From Alphaproteobacteria bacterium (GTDB lineage Bacteria; Myxococcota_A; UBA796; GCA-2862545): a stretch of DNA of 64,000 bases. How positions within the stretch are numbered: the stretch's first letter is position 1; the number at the start of each line of letters is the position of its first letter. Below, in pieces: positions 29,641 to 37,465 of the stretch. The position numbers and the translations under genes are program-made. Location: NCBI GenBank assembly GCA_020632875.1, contig JACKET010000021.1, positions 58,804 through 122,803 on the forward strand. Reading direction: 5' to 3'. The notes beneath the pieces were generated by a model. It was not told where the DNA came from. It worked only from the letters and a program-made list of their open reading frames with translations, and did not search any database.

Positions 29641-31314
29641 ATGGACCTCCAGCCCGGTGCGGTCGTCGATCGCTACAGCGTGGTGGGCGTGATCGGGCAC
29701 GGCGGCATGGCGTCGGTCTACCACGTCCGCCACACCCGCCTGTCGAGCGACCACGTCCTGAAGATCATCTCGCTGCCCGGGCGGGGCATCCGCGAGCGCC
29801 TGCTGCTCGAAGGCCAGGTCCAGGCGCGGCTCAAGCACCGCAACGTCGTCGAGGTGACCGACGTCATCGACATCCAGGGCTCGCCCGGGCTCGTGATGGA
29901 GCTCGTCCGCGGGCCCAGCCTCGACGAGGTCCTCGCGTCCACGCAGCTCCCGCTCGATCTCGTCGAAGCGCTCGTGCCGGGCATCCTGGCGGGAGTGGCG
30001 GCCGCGCACCACGAGAACGTCGTGCACCGCGACCTGAAGCCCGCGAACATCCTGCTGGCCCTCAAGCGCGGCCAGGTCGTGCCGAAGGTCGCGGACTTCG
30101 GCCTCGTGAAGATCGTCGACGACGAAGACGGCGGGCGCGCGAAGACCCGCACCGGCGCGACCATGGGCACGCCGCAGTACATGGCGCCCGAGCAGATCGA
30201 GAGCGCGAAGAACGTCGATGCCCGCGCCGACATCTTCGCGCTCGGCGCCATCCTCTACGAGCTCGTGTCCGGGCGCCGCGCGTTCGACGGCGACACGCAC
30301 TACGAGATCTTCAAGCGCGTCGTCGAGCGCACGTACCCGCCGCTCCAGGACCTCCGCCCCGAGGCGCCCGATCGCATGGCGCGCGCCATCGAGGCCGCCC
30401 TGTCCGACCAGGACGCGAGGCCCGCGACGGCCGAGGCCCTGTGGGAGCTGTGGCGCGAGGGTGACGAGGGGCTCGAGTCCGCCGCGTCGCGGGTCACGAC
30501 GTGGCCCGAGCCGCTCGTCGCGAAGCTCACCGAGCTCGCGCCGTCCGCGATCACGATGTCCTCGTCGTCGGCCGCCTCGGATCCGTCCGCCGGCAGCCCC
30601 AGCAGCGACACCTACCTCGCGGAAGACCTCGAGCTCCCCGCCCAGAAGAGCGCTCCCACGCTCGACATGACGACGCCCGCTCCGCCTCCGACGGCCCCGT
30701 CCAGGCCTCCCGCCGCGAGGCGCCGGCTGGGCGTGTTCCTCGGGCTCGTCGGGCTCGTCCTCGCCGTCGTCCTGGGCGTGACCGGGGTCGGCGTTGCGGG
30801 GGGGCTGTTCATGCTGTCCGGCGACGACAGCCGCGACGTCCGGGTCGATGGGGATCCCGCCCCGAAGCCGCGCGTGAAGGTCAAGGGGAAGGCCCGGGAT
30901 CTCGAGCCCGACCCGCGTCCGGAGCCGAAGGCGAAAGCCGACCCGAAGCCCGACCCCGAGCCCGTCCCCGATCCAGAGCCCGAGCCTCGGCCGGAGCCGC
31001 GCCCCGATCCGAAGGTGCGGCCCGACCCCGCCCCGATGACGCGGCCGAGTGGCAAGCCCCACCCGAACGGCAAGCCCCACCCGCACCAGAAGGAGGCCGA
31101 CGACACCGGCACCGTTCGCGTCGAGGGCGGCGTGCGGGTCTGGCTGCTCTCGGGCGGCCGCAAACTCTCGCCGGGCGCCGTGGCCCCCGGCACCTACACC
31201 ATCGAGGCCGAGTTCTCGAAGGGCACGAGCACCACGGGCAAGGTGACCGTCGCGACCGGTGAGACCGTCACCATCGCGTGCACCGACGCCCTGCGGCGCT
31301 GCGTGGTGCGCTGA
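29641..31314 (+). CDS. Membrane-anchored Ser/Thr protein kinase with a C-terminal beta domain
   Basis: A 557-residue Hanks-type kinase. Seen: GHGGMA loop, Lys41, HRDLKPAN at 129-136, DFG at 152-154 and APEQ. These positions equal those in the kinase at 17544, so the two are close paralogues. A membrane helix lies at about 360-390, then a Lys/Pro/Asp/Glu spacer. A 70-residue end domain with APGTYTI, TVTIAC and a final Cys matches the end of the 17544 kinase. The ATG follows the lipoprotein stop without a gap. Confidence 0.92.
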   Translation: MDLQPGAVVDRYSVVGVIGHGGMASVYHVRHTRLSSDHVLKIISLPGRGIRERLLLEGQVQARLKHRNVVEVTDVIDIQGSPGLVMELVRGPSLDEVLASTQLPLDLVEALVPGILAGVAAAHHENVVHRDLKPANILLALKRGQVVPKVADFGLVKIVDDEDGGRAKTRTGATMGTPQYMAPEQIESAKNVDARADIFALGAILYELVSGRRAFDGDTHYEIFKRVVERTYPPLQDLRPEAPDRMARAIEAALSDQDARPATAEALWELWREGDEGLESAASRVTTWPEPLVAKLTELAPSAITMSSSSAASDPSAGSPSSDTYLAEDLELPAQKSAPTLDMTTPAPPPTAPSRPPAARRRLGVFLGLVGLVLAVVLGVTGVGVAGGLFMLSGDDSRDVRVDGDPAPKPRVKVKGKARDLEPDPRPEPKAKADPKPDPEPVPDPEPEPRPEPRPDPKVRPDPAPMTRPSGKPHPNGKPHPHQKEADDTGTVRVEGGVRVWLLSGGRKLSPGAVAPGTYTIEAEFSKGTSTTGKVTVATGETVTIACTDALRRCVVR

Positions 31315-31317
31315 GCC

Positions 31318-32823
31318 TCAGTCGAGGTCGTCGCGGAGCCACTCGCCGAAGCGCTCGCCCACCATCAGCGTGGGGATGTGGATGTTGCTGGAGGGGATCG
31401 TCGGGAACAGGCTGGCGTCGCAGATCCGCAGCCCGTCGACACCCTCGATCCGCCCGCGCGCATCGGTCACCGTGCCCATCGCGGCCGTGCAGGACGGGTG
31501 GTACCCGGAGTCGCTGCCGAAGAACGTGACCCACCGCTCGCGGAGGCGCTTCGAGCGGATCACGGGCCTCGTGGGGTAGATGCAGCGGCCGAGCGACCGC
31601 ATCGATGGCGTCTCGGACAGCTCGCGCAGCAGGTCGAGGCCGCGGCTGACGAGCGCCAGATCGTCGGGGTGGCTGTGGAGGAAGCTGTCGACGAGCGGAC
31701 GCTCGTACGGATCCGCGGACCGGAGCGTGATCCGGCCCGTGCTGGCGGGCTTCCCGAGGGACACCATCATCATCACGGCCGGGAAGTCGGCGAACCCCGT
31801 GGGGATGAACGAGCCGGCCTGCATCTGCACGTCGTTCACGTGCGGGCCGTCGCCGAGCTTCGTGAGGCCGACCGTCTGGATGATCGGATCGCGCGTGCTG
31901 ACCGCGAGCTTCCGGCGGGGCAGGAAGAACATCGCGGAGCCCGGGTGGTCGATGAGCCGGCCGACCCCGGGCAGGTCGCGGACGATGCGCACGCCGATGC
32001 GGCGCAGATCCGCGGCCGGGCCGAGCCCGGAGCGCATGAGCAGCGTCGGGGTGCCGATGGCGCCGCCACAGAGGAGCACGCGCTTCGCGTAGATGCGCTC
32101 GAGCTCGCCGTCGTGCGCCACGTCGACGCCCACCACGCGCCCGCGGTGGAACACGAGCCGGTGCACCATCGTGCGCGGCTGGATGCGGAGGTTCGGACGG
32201 GCGCGGACCTCGGGCGTCAGCCACGCCTCAGCGGCCGAGATGCGCCGGCCGTCGATCTTGTTCATCGCGTGCCGCCCGAAGCCCGTCGCGCCGGGGACGT
32301 TCGTGTCCTCCATCGTCGGGAAGCCGAGATGCGCGCCGGCATCGAGGAACGCGGCCTGCCACTGCACGAGCTCGCTGCGCGGATGGCGGCGCACCGGCAG
32401 CGGCCCGTCGGAGCCGTGCCACTCGGAGTCGGGGAAGTCGAGGTCGCGCTCGAGCCGCTTGAACGCCGGCAGGCACTCGTCCCAGCTCCAGCCGTCGAGC
32501 CCCCACTCGTCGAAGTCGAGCGGCTGGCCGCGCAGCGCGATGCACGTGTTCACGGCCGAGCTGCCGCCCACGACGCGCCCGCGCGGCATCGGGAACAGCG
32601 GCATCTCGGGGGTCGGCCGGTGCAGGAAGCCCCAGTCGTGCGACGTCATCGCGTTCTTGCGCCCGTTCGCGAGATCGGCGGGCAGGTCGGCCGGCAGGTA
32701 GTCGGGCCCCGCCTCGACGAGCAGCACGTCGAGGTCGGAACACTCGGTGAGGCGCGCCGCGAGCACGGCCCCCGCGGCACCGGCGCCGACGATCAGGGTG
32801 TGGGGCTCACGCACCTCGGTCAA
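31318..32823 (-). CDS. GMC-family FAD oxidoreductase
   Basis: A 501-residue glucose-methanol-choline (GMC) oxidoreductase, which oxidises alcohols or sugars with FAD. Seen: the dinucleotide fold GAGAAGAVLAARL near the N-terminus, the GMC signature GGSSAVNTCIALRG near residue 90, and the C-terminal active-site regions GYHPSCTAAMG and SSNIHIPTLMVGE. No signal peptide is present, although the Tat-type start of some relatives is also absent. The TTG start overlaps the stop of the upstream gene (TTGA), indicating coupled translation. Choline dehydrogenase-like, substrate not determined. Confidence 0.88.
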   Translation of the reverse strand: MTEVREPHTLIVGAGAAGAVLAARLTECSDLDVLLVEAGPDYLPADLPADLANGRKNAMTSHDWGFLHRPTPEMPLFPMPRGRVVGGSSAVNTCIALRGQPLDFDEWGLDGWSWDECLPAFKRLERDLDFPDSEWHGSDGPLPVRRHPRSELVQWQAAFLDAGAHLGFPTMEDTNVPGATGFGRHAMNKIDGRRISAAEAWLTPEVRARPNLRIQPRTMVHRLVFHRGRVVGVDVAHDGELERIYAKRVLLCGGAIGTPTLLMRSGLGPAADLRRIGVRIVRDLPGVGRLIDHPGSAMFFLPRRKLAVSTRDPIIQTVGLTKLGDGPHVNDVQMQAGSFIPTGFADFPAVMMMVSLGKPASTGRITLRSADPYERPLVDSFLHSHPDDLALVSRGLDLLRELSETPSMRSLGRCIYPTRPVIRSKRLRERWVTFFGSDSGYHPSCTAAMGTVTDARGRIEGVDGLRICDASLFPTIPSSNIHIPTLMVGERFGEWLRDDLD

Positions 32824-33665
32824 CGGGCCACCTTGGTGAACGGCACGACCCGCTGGAAGCTCACGAGCAGTGCGAAGTAGGGCGACCCGATCCGGAAGTC
32901 CGGGTCTTGCAGGTAGGGCGCGACGAGCAGCGTGAAGTCGGCGTCGTGCGCGTTGCGGCCGGGGCGCCACTGCGTGATGCCGCCGAGCATCACGGTGGTG
33001 TCGCCGGTCTGGTGGCCCGTGCGGCCGCGGAGCACGGCACCGATCCGGAAGATCGGCGTGTCGTTGCCGTCGAACGGGTCGAACAGCAGGGCCGACGTGT
33101 GCTCGATGATGCGGTCGTCGGGCGCGACGACCATGCCCCGGTAGGGCTCCCATACGTACGGATTTGCCGCGGGAGCCGGGCGGACGCGCAGCCACGTCAT
33201 CGCCACGTTCGTGAAGGCGGCGACGGGCCCGACCTTGAGCTGCAGCGTGGGGCTGACGGACAGCGCGAGCGCGTAGGCCGCGTAGTCGATATCGGCCTCG
33301 TACGCCGGACGTCGGTCGGGACCGAGCTGGCCGGGCACCTCGTCGCGGCCGTAGACGCCCCAGGGGGACTCCCAGTACGACGTGTACACGCCCTCGACGG
33401 TGATGGGCAGGATGTCCATCGGCTTGAAGCTCGCGCGGGCGGCGAGATCCAGGTGGGCCGGCGAGACGGCGAGGCGCGCGCCGGCCCCCGCGAACGTGTC
33501 GTTGAAGATGGCCCCGCCGAACCGCATGACGGGCACGCGGGCCTCGGTGGCGACATCGACGATCACGCCGGACGGGCGGAGCGCGATGCCCGTGTACTCC
33601 CGCACCCAGAGGTGAGGCGTGTCCGCCGCCTGGGCGGCGCCGACGACGAGCGCGAGTGCGAGCAA
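32820..33665 (-). CDS. Exported beta-rich protein coupled to the GMC oxidoreductase
   Basis: A 281-residue protein with signal LLALALVVGAAQA and a body of alternating strands that suggests a small outer-membrane barrel or periplasmic beta protein. No family recognised. The TTG at 33665 is chosen because GGGAGG lies 5 nt before it; the valine codon upstream is GTA and cannot start. The overlap with the next gene implies a shared job, for example substrate uptake for the oxidoreductase (inference). Confidence 0.6.
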   Translation of the reverse strand: MLALALVVGAAQAADTPHLWVREYTGIALRPSGVIVDVATEARVPVMRFGGAIFNDTFAGAGARLAVSPAHLDLAARASFKPMDILPITVEGVYTSYWESPWGVYGRDEVPGQLGPDRRPAYEADIDYAAYALALSVSPTLQLKVGPVAAFTNVAMTWLRVRPAPAANPYVWEPYRGMVVAPDDRIIEHTSALLFDPFDGNDTPIFRIGAVLRGRTGHQTGDTTVMLGGITQWRPGRNAHDADFTLLVAPYLQDPDFRIGSPYFALLVSFQRVVPFTKVAR

Positions 33666-33712
33666 CCGTACCTCCCGGGCCGACCCTGCGTAACCGAACC
33701 GGGCGGAAGGCG

Positions 33713-33718
33713 TAAGAT
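33713..33718 (+). promoter_or_regulatory. -10 element TAAGAT
   Basis: Located in the 92-bp divergent space. It predicts a start near 33725 and a 33-nt leader with CGGAG before the ATG at 33758. Confidence 0.35.
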
Positions 33719-33757
33719 CGCGGCGAGGCGCGCGTTCGGCCCCCGGAGACCGCACCG

Positions 33758-34789
33758 ATGAAGAACCTCGAGATCCTCCTCCTCGCCGCCCTCGCCGCCA
33801 CCGGATGCAGCAGCGGACCCGCGCCCATCGCCTCCACCCCGGCTCCCCTCGCCGAGATCGGCGGAGGAGACGACGAGATGCCGGTGCGCACCGCGAAGAT
33901 GCCGCCCACGTCGATCGCCGAGCTCGACCAGCCCGTGAAGAAGGCCCCTCCACCGCCGCCGGTCGAGGTCCTCGCCGCGCCGGACGACGTCCGCATCCGC
34001 TGTCGTGGGGGCACGACCGAGCACAGGACCGTGCATACCGAGCCCCTCGACGCGCAGCCGGGCTGGTACGGCCCCGACGCGACGTGCCGCGAGGTGAGCC
34101 GTACCGACACCGAGAAGACGATCGAGTGCGTGCGGATCCAGCGCCACATGTGCGGCCGGGCGCACGCCGGGGTCGAGCGGCCGGACGACGCCATCGCGCC
34201 CGGTATCGCCGCCTGGCTCGAGCACGCCCAGCAGTCGGAGGCCGCATCGGTGCACGCCTTCCGCCTCCTGGAGCGCGAGCTCACCGCGCTGGAGGCTCCG
34301 GCAGACCTCCTGGCCCGCGTGAGGGAGGCGGCCGACGACGAAGCGCGCCATGCCCGCCAGGTCGCCGCGCTCGTGCGTCGCTTCGGCGGCCGCATCCGAC
34401 CCGCGCGGCGCGTGCCTCACGCCGCCCGCTCGCTCCGCGCGATCGCCGTCGAGAACGCCGTGGAGGGCTGTGCGAACGAGACGTGGTCCGCGCTGATCGC
34501 GCTGCACCAGGCCCAGCACGCCGAAGACGCTGGCCTGCGCGAGGCGTTCGCGTCCATCGCGCGCGACGAGGTCCGTCATGCCGCCCTCGCCTGGGACCTG
34601 CACGCGTGGCTGCGCACCCGCCTCTCCGCCGCAGACGCGCAGGCCGTCGATGCCGCGCTGCACGACGCCCTCGATGCGCTGTCGAGCCCGCCACCCGTCG
34701 ATCCCGCGGTCACCGCGGCCCTCGGCGTGCCCGACGCCGTGGCCCACCGCGCGCTCGCCGATGCGCTGGTGCCGCGCCTCGCGGCGTGA
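33758..34789 (+). CDS. Lipoprotein with a ferritin-like di-iron domain
   Basis: A 343-residue lipoprotein (signal to LAATGC, lipid Cys17). Residues 25-140 are a spacer and a Cys-containing beta region. Residues 145-300 look like a ferritin-like four-helix bundle: EHAQQSEAASVHAF, DDEARHARQ, ENAVEGCANETW and DEVRHAALAWD supply the Glu/His set for two irons. Ferritin-like domains oxidise or store iron, or oxygenate substrates. Finding one on a lipoprotein outside the cytoplasm is uncommon. An inverted repeat overlapping the stop may be its terminator. Confidence 0.8.
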   Translation: MKNLEILLLAALAATGCSSGPAPIASTPAPLAEIGGGDDEMPVRTAKMPPTSIAELDQPVKKAPPPPPVEVLAAPDDVRIRCRGGTTEHRTVHTEPLDAQPGWYGPDATCREVSRTDTEKTIECVRIQRHMCGRAHAGVERPDDAIAPGIAAWLEHAQQSEAASVHAFRLLERELTALEAPADLLARVREAADDEARHARQVAALVRRFGGRIRPARRVPHAARSLRAIAVENAVEGCANETWSALIALHQAQHAEDAGLREAFASIARDEVRHAALAWDLHAWLRTRLSAADAQAVDAALHDALDALSSPPPVDPAVTAALGVPDAVAHRALADALVPRLAA

Positions 34790-34834
34790 TTCCGTCGGCC
34801 ACCGCCCGAAAGCGGTCGTCGTCCCGACGGAATC
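34788..34834. terminator. Nested inverted repeat between convergent genes
   Basis: A perfect 11-bp inverted repeat (34788-34798 with 34824-34834) encloses a smaller stem (34801-34805 with 34812-34816). It begins inside the stop codon of the ferritin-like gene and faces the minus-strand phosphatase. A bidirectional terminator is the likeliest role. Confidence 0.5.
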
Positions 34835-34865
34835 TCAACTGCTGAACGTCTTGACCATCAAGGCG

Positions 34866-35402
34866 TTACTCGGCGGGCGCGGCCCGGCAGTAGTCGAACA
34901 CCGTGCTCGACGTGGCCCGGCCCTGCCGGTCGAGGGTGACGACCACCATGCGGTCGTAGACGTGGTCGGGGATGTAGCCCTTGTCGTCGAGATCGTAGAC
35001 CTGGCCGCCGAGCCCCTGCACGAGCTGCGGGATCGTGTTGGAGTGCCCGGCCACGAGCGTGACCGTGCCTGGCTTCGAGGCGCGCAGGGTCTCGAGCCAC
35101 TTCGCGTCGTCGCCCGCGTCGAGCACCTCGGGCGTGAGGCCGAACGCCGCCGCGGTGGGCGCGACGGTGGCCTGGGTGCGCTGGTAGTTCGTCGCGAGCA
35201 CGCGCCGCGGCTGGGCGGGGCGCATCACCTCGACGAGGCACTGCGCACGGGCCTGCCCGGCCTCGGTGAGCGGCGGATCGGGCGTGCCGTCCTTCGCCTT
35301 CTCGGCGTGGCGGACGAACACGACGACCGCGGCCGGCTCGACCTCGGGGACCGTGGGCTCGGGAGGCGTGTGGGTGCACGCGAGGACCGTCAGCAACAAC
35401 AT
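34866..35402 (-). CDS. Lipoprotein histidine phosphatase (SixA/PGM-like)
   Basis: A 178-residue member of the histidine phosphatase superfamily. Seen: the nucleophile motif VRHAEK near residue 31, an arginine in NYQRTQAT and the second catalytic His in AGHSNT. The N-terminus MLLLTVLAC looks like a minimal lipobox, so it probably acts outside the cytoplasm. CGGAG precedes the ATG by 6 nt and TACAGT lies further up. SixA relatives act on phosphohistidine; other members are broad phosphatases. Target unknown. Confidence 0.82.
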   Translation of the reverse strand: MLLLTVLACTHTPPEPTVPEVEPAAVVVFVRHAEKAKDGTPDPPLTEAGQARAQCLVEVMRPAQPRRVLATNYQRTQATVAPTAAAFGLTPEVLDAGDDAKWLETLRASKPGTVTLVAGHSNTIPQLVQGLGGQVYDLDDKGYIPDHVYDRMVVVTLDRQGRATSSTVFDYCRAAPAE

Positions 35403-35475
35403 GGGGACTCCGGGCTCGGTGCACTGTAAGCCGGCCACCCGTTCCGCGTTGGACCCCCGAGCCCCGGAGGTCGTC

Positions 35476-36006
35476 ATGCACGCGAGCCAGCTGCCCATCC
35501 CGAAGCCCTGCGAGGTCCCCTGGGAGAGCATGGAGGGCGACGATCGCCGCCGCCTGTGCGCGCAGTGCGACAAGCACGTCCACGATCTGTCCGCCCTCAC
35601 CGAACGCGAGGCGCGCCGCGTCGCCAAGCCCGGCGTCTGCGTGCAGTACCGCCGCGACGCCGCGGGCAACGTTCGCTTCCGCCCGTCCCGCCGCGCGCGG
35701 TTGGTGGCGTTCGCGGGAGCCCTGCTCGCCGGTCCGGCCCTCGCCGACGAGCCCGCGACCACCGAGCCCGCCGCCACCGAGCCTTCGTTCCTCGATCGCG
35801 TCTGGACCTTCCTCACCGGCGATGGCGAAGCCACACGTCCCGATCCCGGCACCATCGAGGTCACGGTCACCACGCCGACGCAGACCGCGCTCGCCGCGAC
35901 CGACGAGCCCATGGTGCGCGGCGAGATCGCGTTCCACCCCGCCGCTCCGCCGCCCACCACGCCGGCGACGACCAACCCGTCGACCGCGCCGCGGGGGGCC
36001 CGTTAG
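35476..36006 (+). CDS. Cys-rich N-terminal domain protein with one membrane segment
   Basis: A 176-residue protein. Residues 1-55 contain CEVPWESM, RLCAQCDKHVHDLS and GVCVQY, four Cys that could bind zinc; similar starts are common in hypothetical proteins of Bacteroidetes and Myxococcota. A membrane segment follows at about 75-90 (LVAFAGALLAGPALA), then a Thr/Pro/Ala-rich outer tail. Topology suggests a cytoplasmic zinc module and an outside tail. GGAGG lies 5 nt before the ATG. Confidence 0.65.
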   Translation: MHASQLPIPKPCEVPWESMEGDDRRRLCAQCDKHVHDLSALTEREARRVAKPGVCVQYRRDAAGNVRFRPSRRARLVAFAGALLAGPALADEPATTEPAATEPSFLDRVWTFLTGDGEATRPDPGTIEVTVTTPTQTALAATDEPMVRGEIAFHPAAPPPTTPATTNPSTAPRGAR

Positions 36007-36015
36007 ATCCACCGC

Positions 36016-36510
36016 ATGTGGTGGATCGCTTCGACGCTGGCCGGGCCCTGCGACACGACCGCGCTCGGCGTGGCGCTCGACGCGCTCGACGACGCGTCCG
36101 ACGAAGCCGTGGCCCGCCTCACCGCCGCCGACCTCGCCGACACGTGTGCCTTCGACGATGCCGTGCACACGGCGCTCGTCGCGGTCTCGAAGGGCGAAGC
36201 CCCCGACGACGACGCGCTCGCCGCCCTGCCCGCCTGGGAGGCCGTGTGTCCCGACCCGCCCCGGCGCGACTCCCGCGCGGCGCTGTGGCGCCGGTGCGAG
36301 CTGTGGGGCCTCGGCGCGTTCACGAAAGACGACTGGAACGCCGCGAACGGCCCCGTACTGCTGCCGCTGATCGTGCACCGGTCGCTGGTCGACGCGGGGC
36401 TCCCGCGCGACACGGCCCAGGTGGTGCTGCGTCGGCTCGCCGGGGTCCCCCGCCAGTCGCACGCCGACGTGGTCGACGTGTTCGAGCCGCTGTTCCCGAC
36501 CTTCCCGTAG
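36016..36510 (+). CDS. Hypothetical helical protein
   Basis: A 164-residue protein with a short hydrophobic start (MWWIASTLAGPC) that may be a minimal signal peptide. A mostly helical body follows, with four further Cys. No family recognised. It starts 9 nt after the previous stop; TTAGAT overlaps that stop. No earlier in-frame start exists. Confidence 0.6.
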   Translation: MWWIASTLAGPCDTTALGVALDALDDASDEAVARLTAADLADTCAFDDAVHTALVAVSKGEAPDDDALAALPAWEAVCPDPPRRDSRAALWRRCELWGLGAFTKDDWNAANGPVLLPLIVHRSLVDAGLPRDTAQVVLRRLAGVPRQSHADVVDVFEPLFPTFP

Positions 36511-36511
36511 G

Positions 36512-37429
36512 TCAGCGCGCCGCGGCGCCCTTCACCGGGCCATCCGGGCCGACCTTCACCACGGTGCCGTCGACGAGCCGCGCTTCGACGCCGGCGCCCG
36601 CGAACCGCAGCCCCGCGACCTCGCCATCGAGCGCGCCCGCCCACGTGGGCTCGCGCGCGCCCACCACCCACAGCGAGAGCTGCGCTCCGGCCGCGACGGC
36701 GAGCTTCTCGCCGTGGTGCGACAGGGCTGCCACCGCGTCGCCGGGACCGGGCAACGCGATCTCGATGGGCTCGCCGAACAGCCGCTGGGCGCCCTGCTGC
36801 GGGGGTGGCTCGACCGGATCGGGCGTATCGTCGGGCTCTTCTTCGATGGGGACGACGAGATCGACCATGTCGTACAGCTCGTAGGAGAGGTCGGGAGCGC
36901 CGAAGCCCCAGTCGAGCAGGTCGAGCTGATCGAGCAGCAGCGGCTCGATGTCGAACAGCGGTGGATCGACGTCGCGCTCGTAGACCAGCTCGGGACGCGG
37001 CGGCGGCTCGATGCGCAGCACGCTCAGGGTGTCGGCCCCGGCCCACGCGACCACCTCGCCATCGCCCGACAGCGTGAGGCCCGACGGAGCCCCGGCGACC
37101 GGGAAGCCCGCCAGACGGGCACGGTCGGGCTCGAGGATGCCGATCCAGGCCGTGAGGGAGGGCCGTTCGGCGCCCTCTTCGGCGAGCACCCACCACAGCG
37201 AAGCCACGCGGTCGAGGTGCTCGCTGCCCGATGCCGCCACGAGCCGCACGTCGACCGACTCGGGCGCTTCGCGCCCGTCGGGGAAGCACACCTGCCGGCT
37301 CAGGTCGAAGACGGTGGCGCGGCCATCGCGCTCGATCTGCAGCCGGTCGACCCCGGAGAGCACGCCCCACGGCGTCTCGACGTGCACCGCCACGGGCGCC
37401 GCGAGCGCGATGTCGACGAGCATCCACAT
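36512..37429 (-). CDS. Exported propeller-like hypothetical protein
   Basis: A 305-residue protein with a short signal (MWMLVDIALAA). Short strand repeats (LTLSGDGEVVAWA, ALSHHGEKLAVAAG, GLRFAGAG) suggest a beta-propeller, interrupted by an acidic Leu/Asp/Pro insert at about 165-225. TACCGT lies exactly 7 nt before the ATG at 37429, favouring it over an ATG at 37423. No known family; its stop abuts the facing gene. Confidence 0.6.
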   Translation of the reverse strand: MWMLVDIALAAPVAVHVETPWGVLSGVDRLQIERDGRATVFDLSRQVCFPDGREAPESVDVRLVAASGSEHLDRVASLWWVLAEEGAERPSLTAWIGILEPDRARLAGFPVAGAPSGLTLSGDGEVVAWAGADTLSVLRIEPPPRPELVYERDVDPPLFDIEPLLLDQLDLLDWGFGAPDLSYELYDMVDLVVPIEEEPDDTPDPVEPPPQQGAQRLFGEPIEIALPGPGDAVAALSHHGEKLAVAAGAQLSLWVVGAREPTWAGALDGEVAGLRFAGAGVEARLVDGTVVKVGPDGPVKGAAAR

Positions 37430-37435
37430 GTACCT

Positions 37436-37441
37436 ACGGTA
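37436..37441 (-). promoter_or_regulatory. -10 element TACCGT, predicted leaderless start
   Basis: The last T is 7 nt before the minus-strand ATG at 37429; no ribosome site. Confidence 0.5.
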
Positions 37442-37465
37442 ACCTGCGCGCCTCCCGGAGCGACC

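Noticed and set aside
34788..34834. Riboswitch or small structured RNA
   Set aside because: The structure is only a nested inverted repeat at a convergent 3' end, so a terminator explains it.
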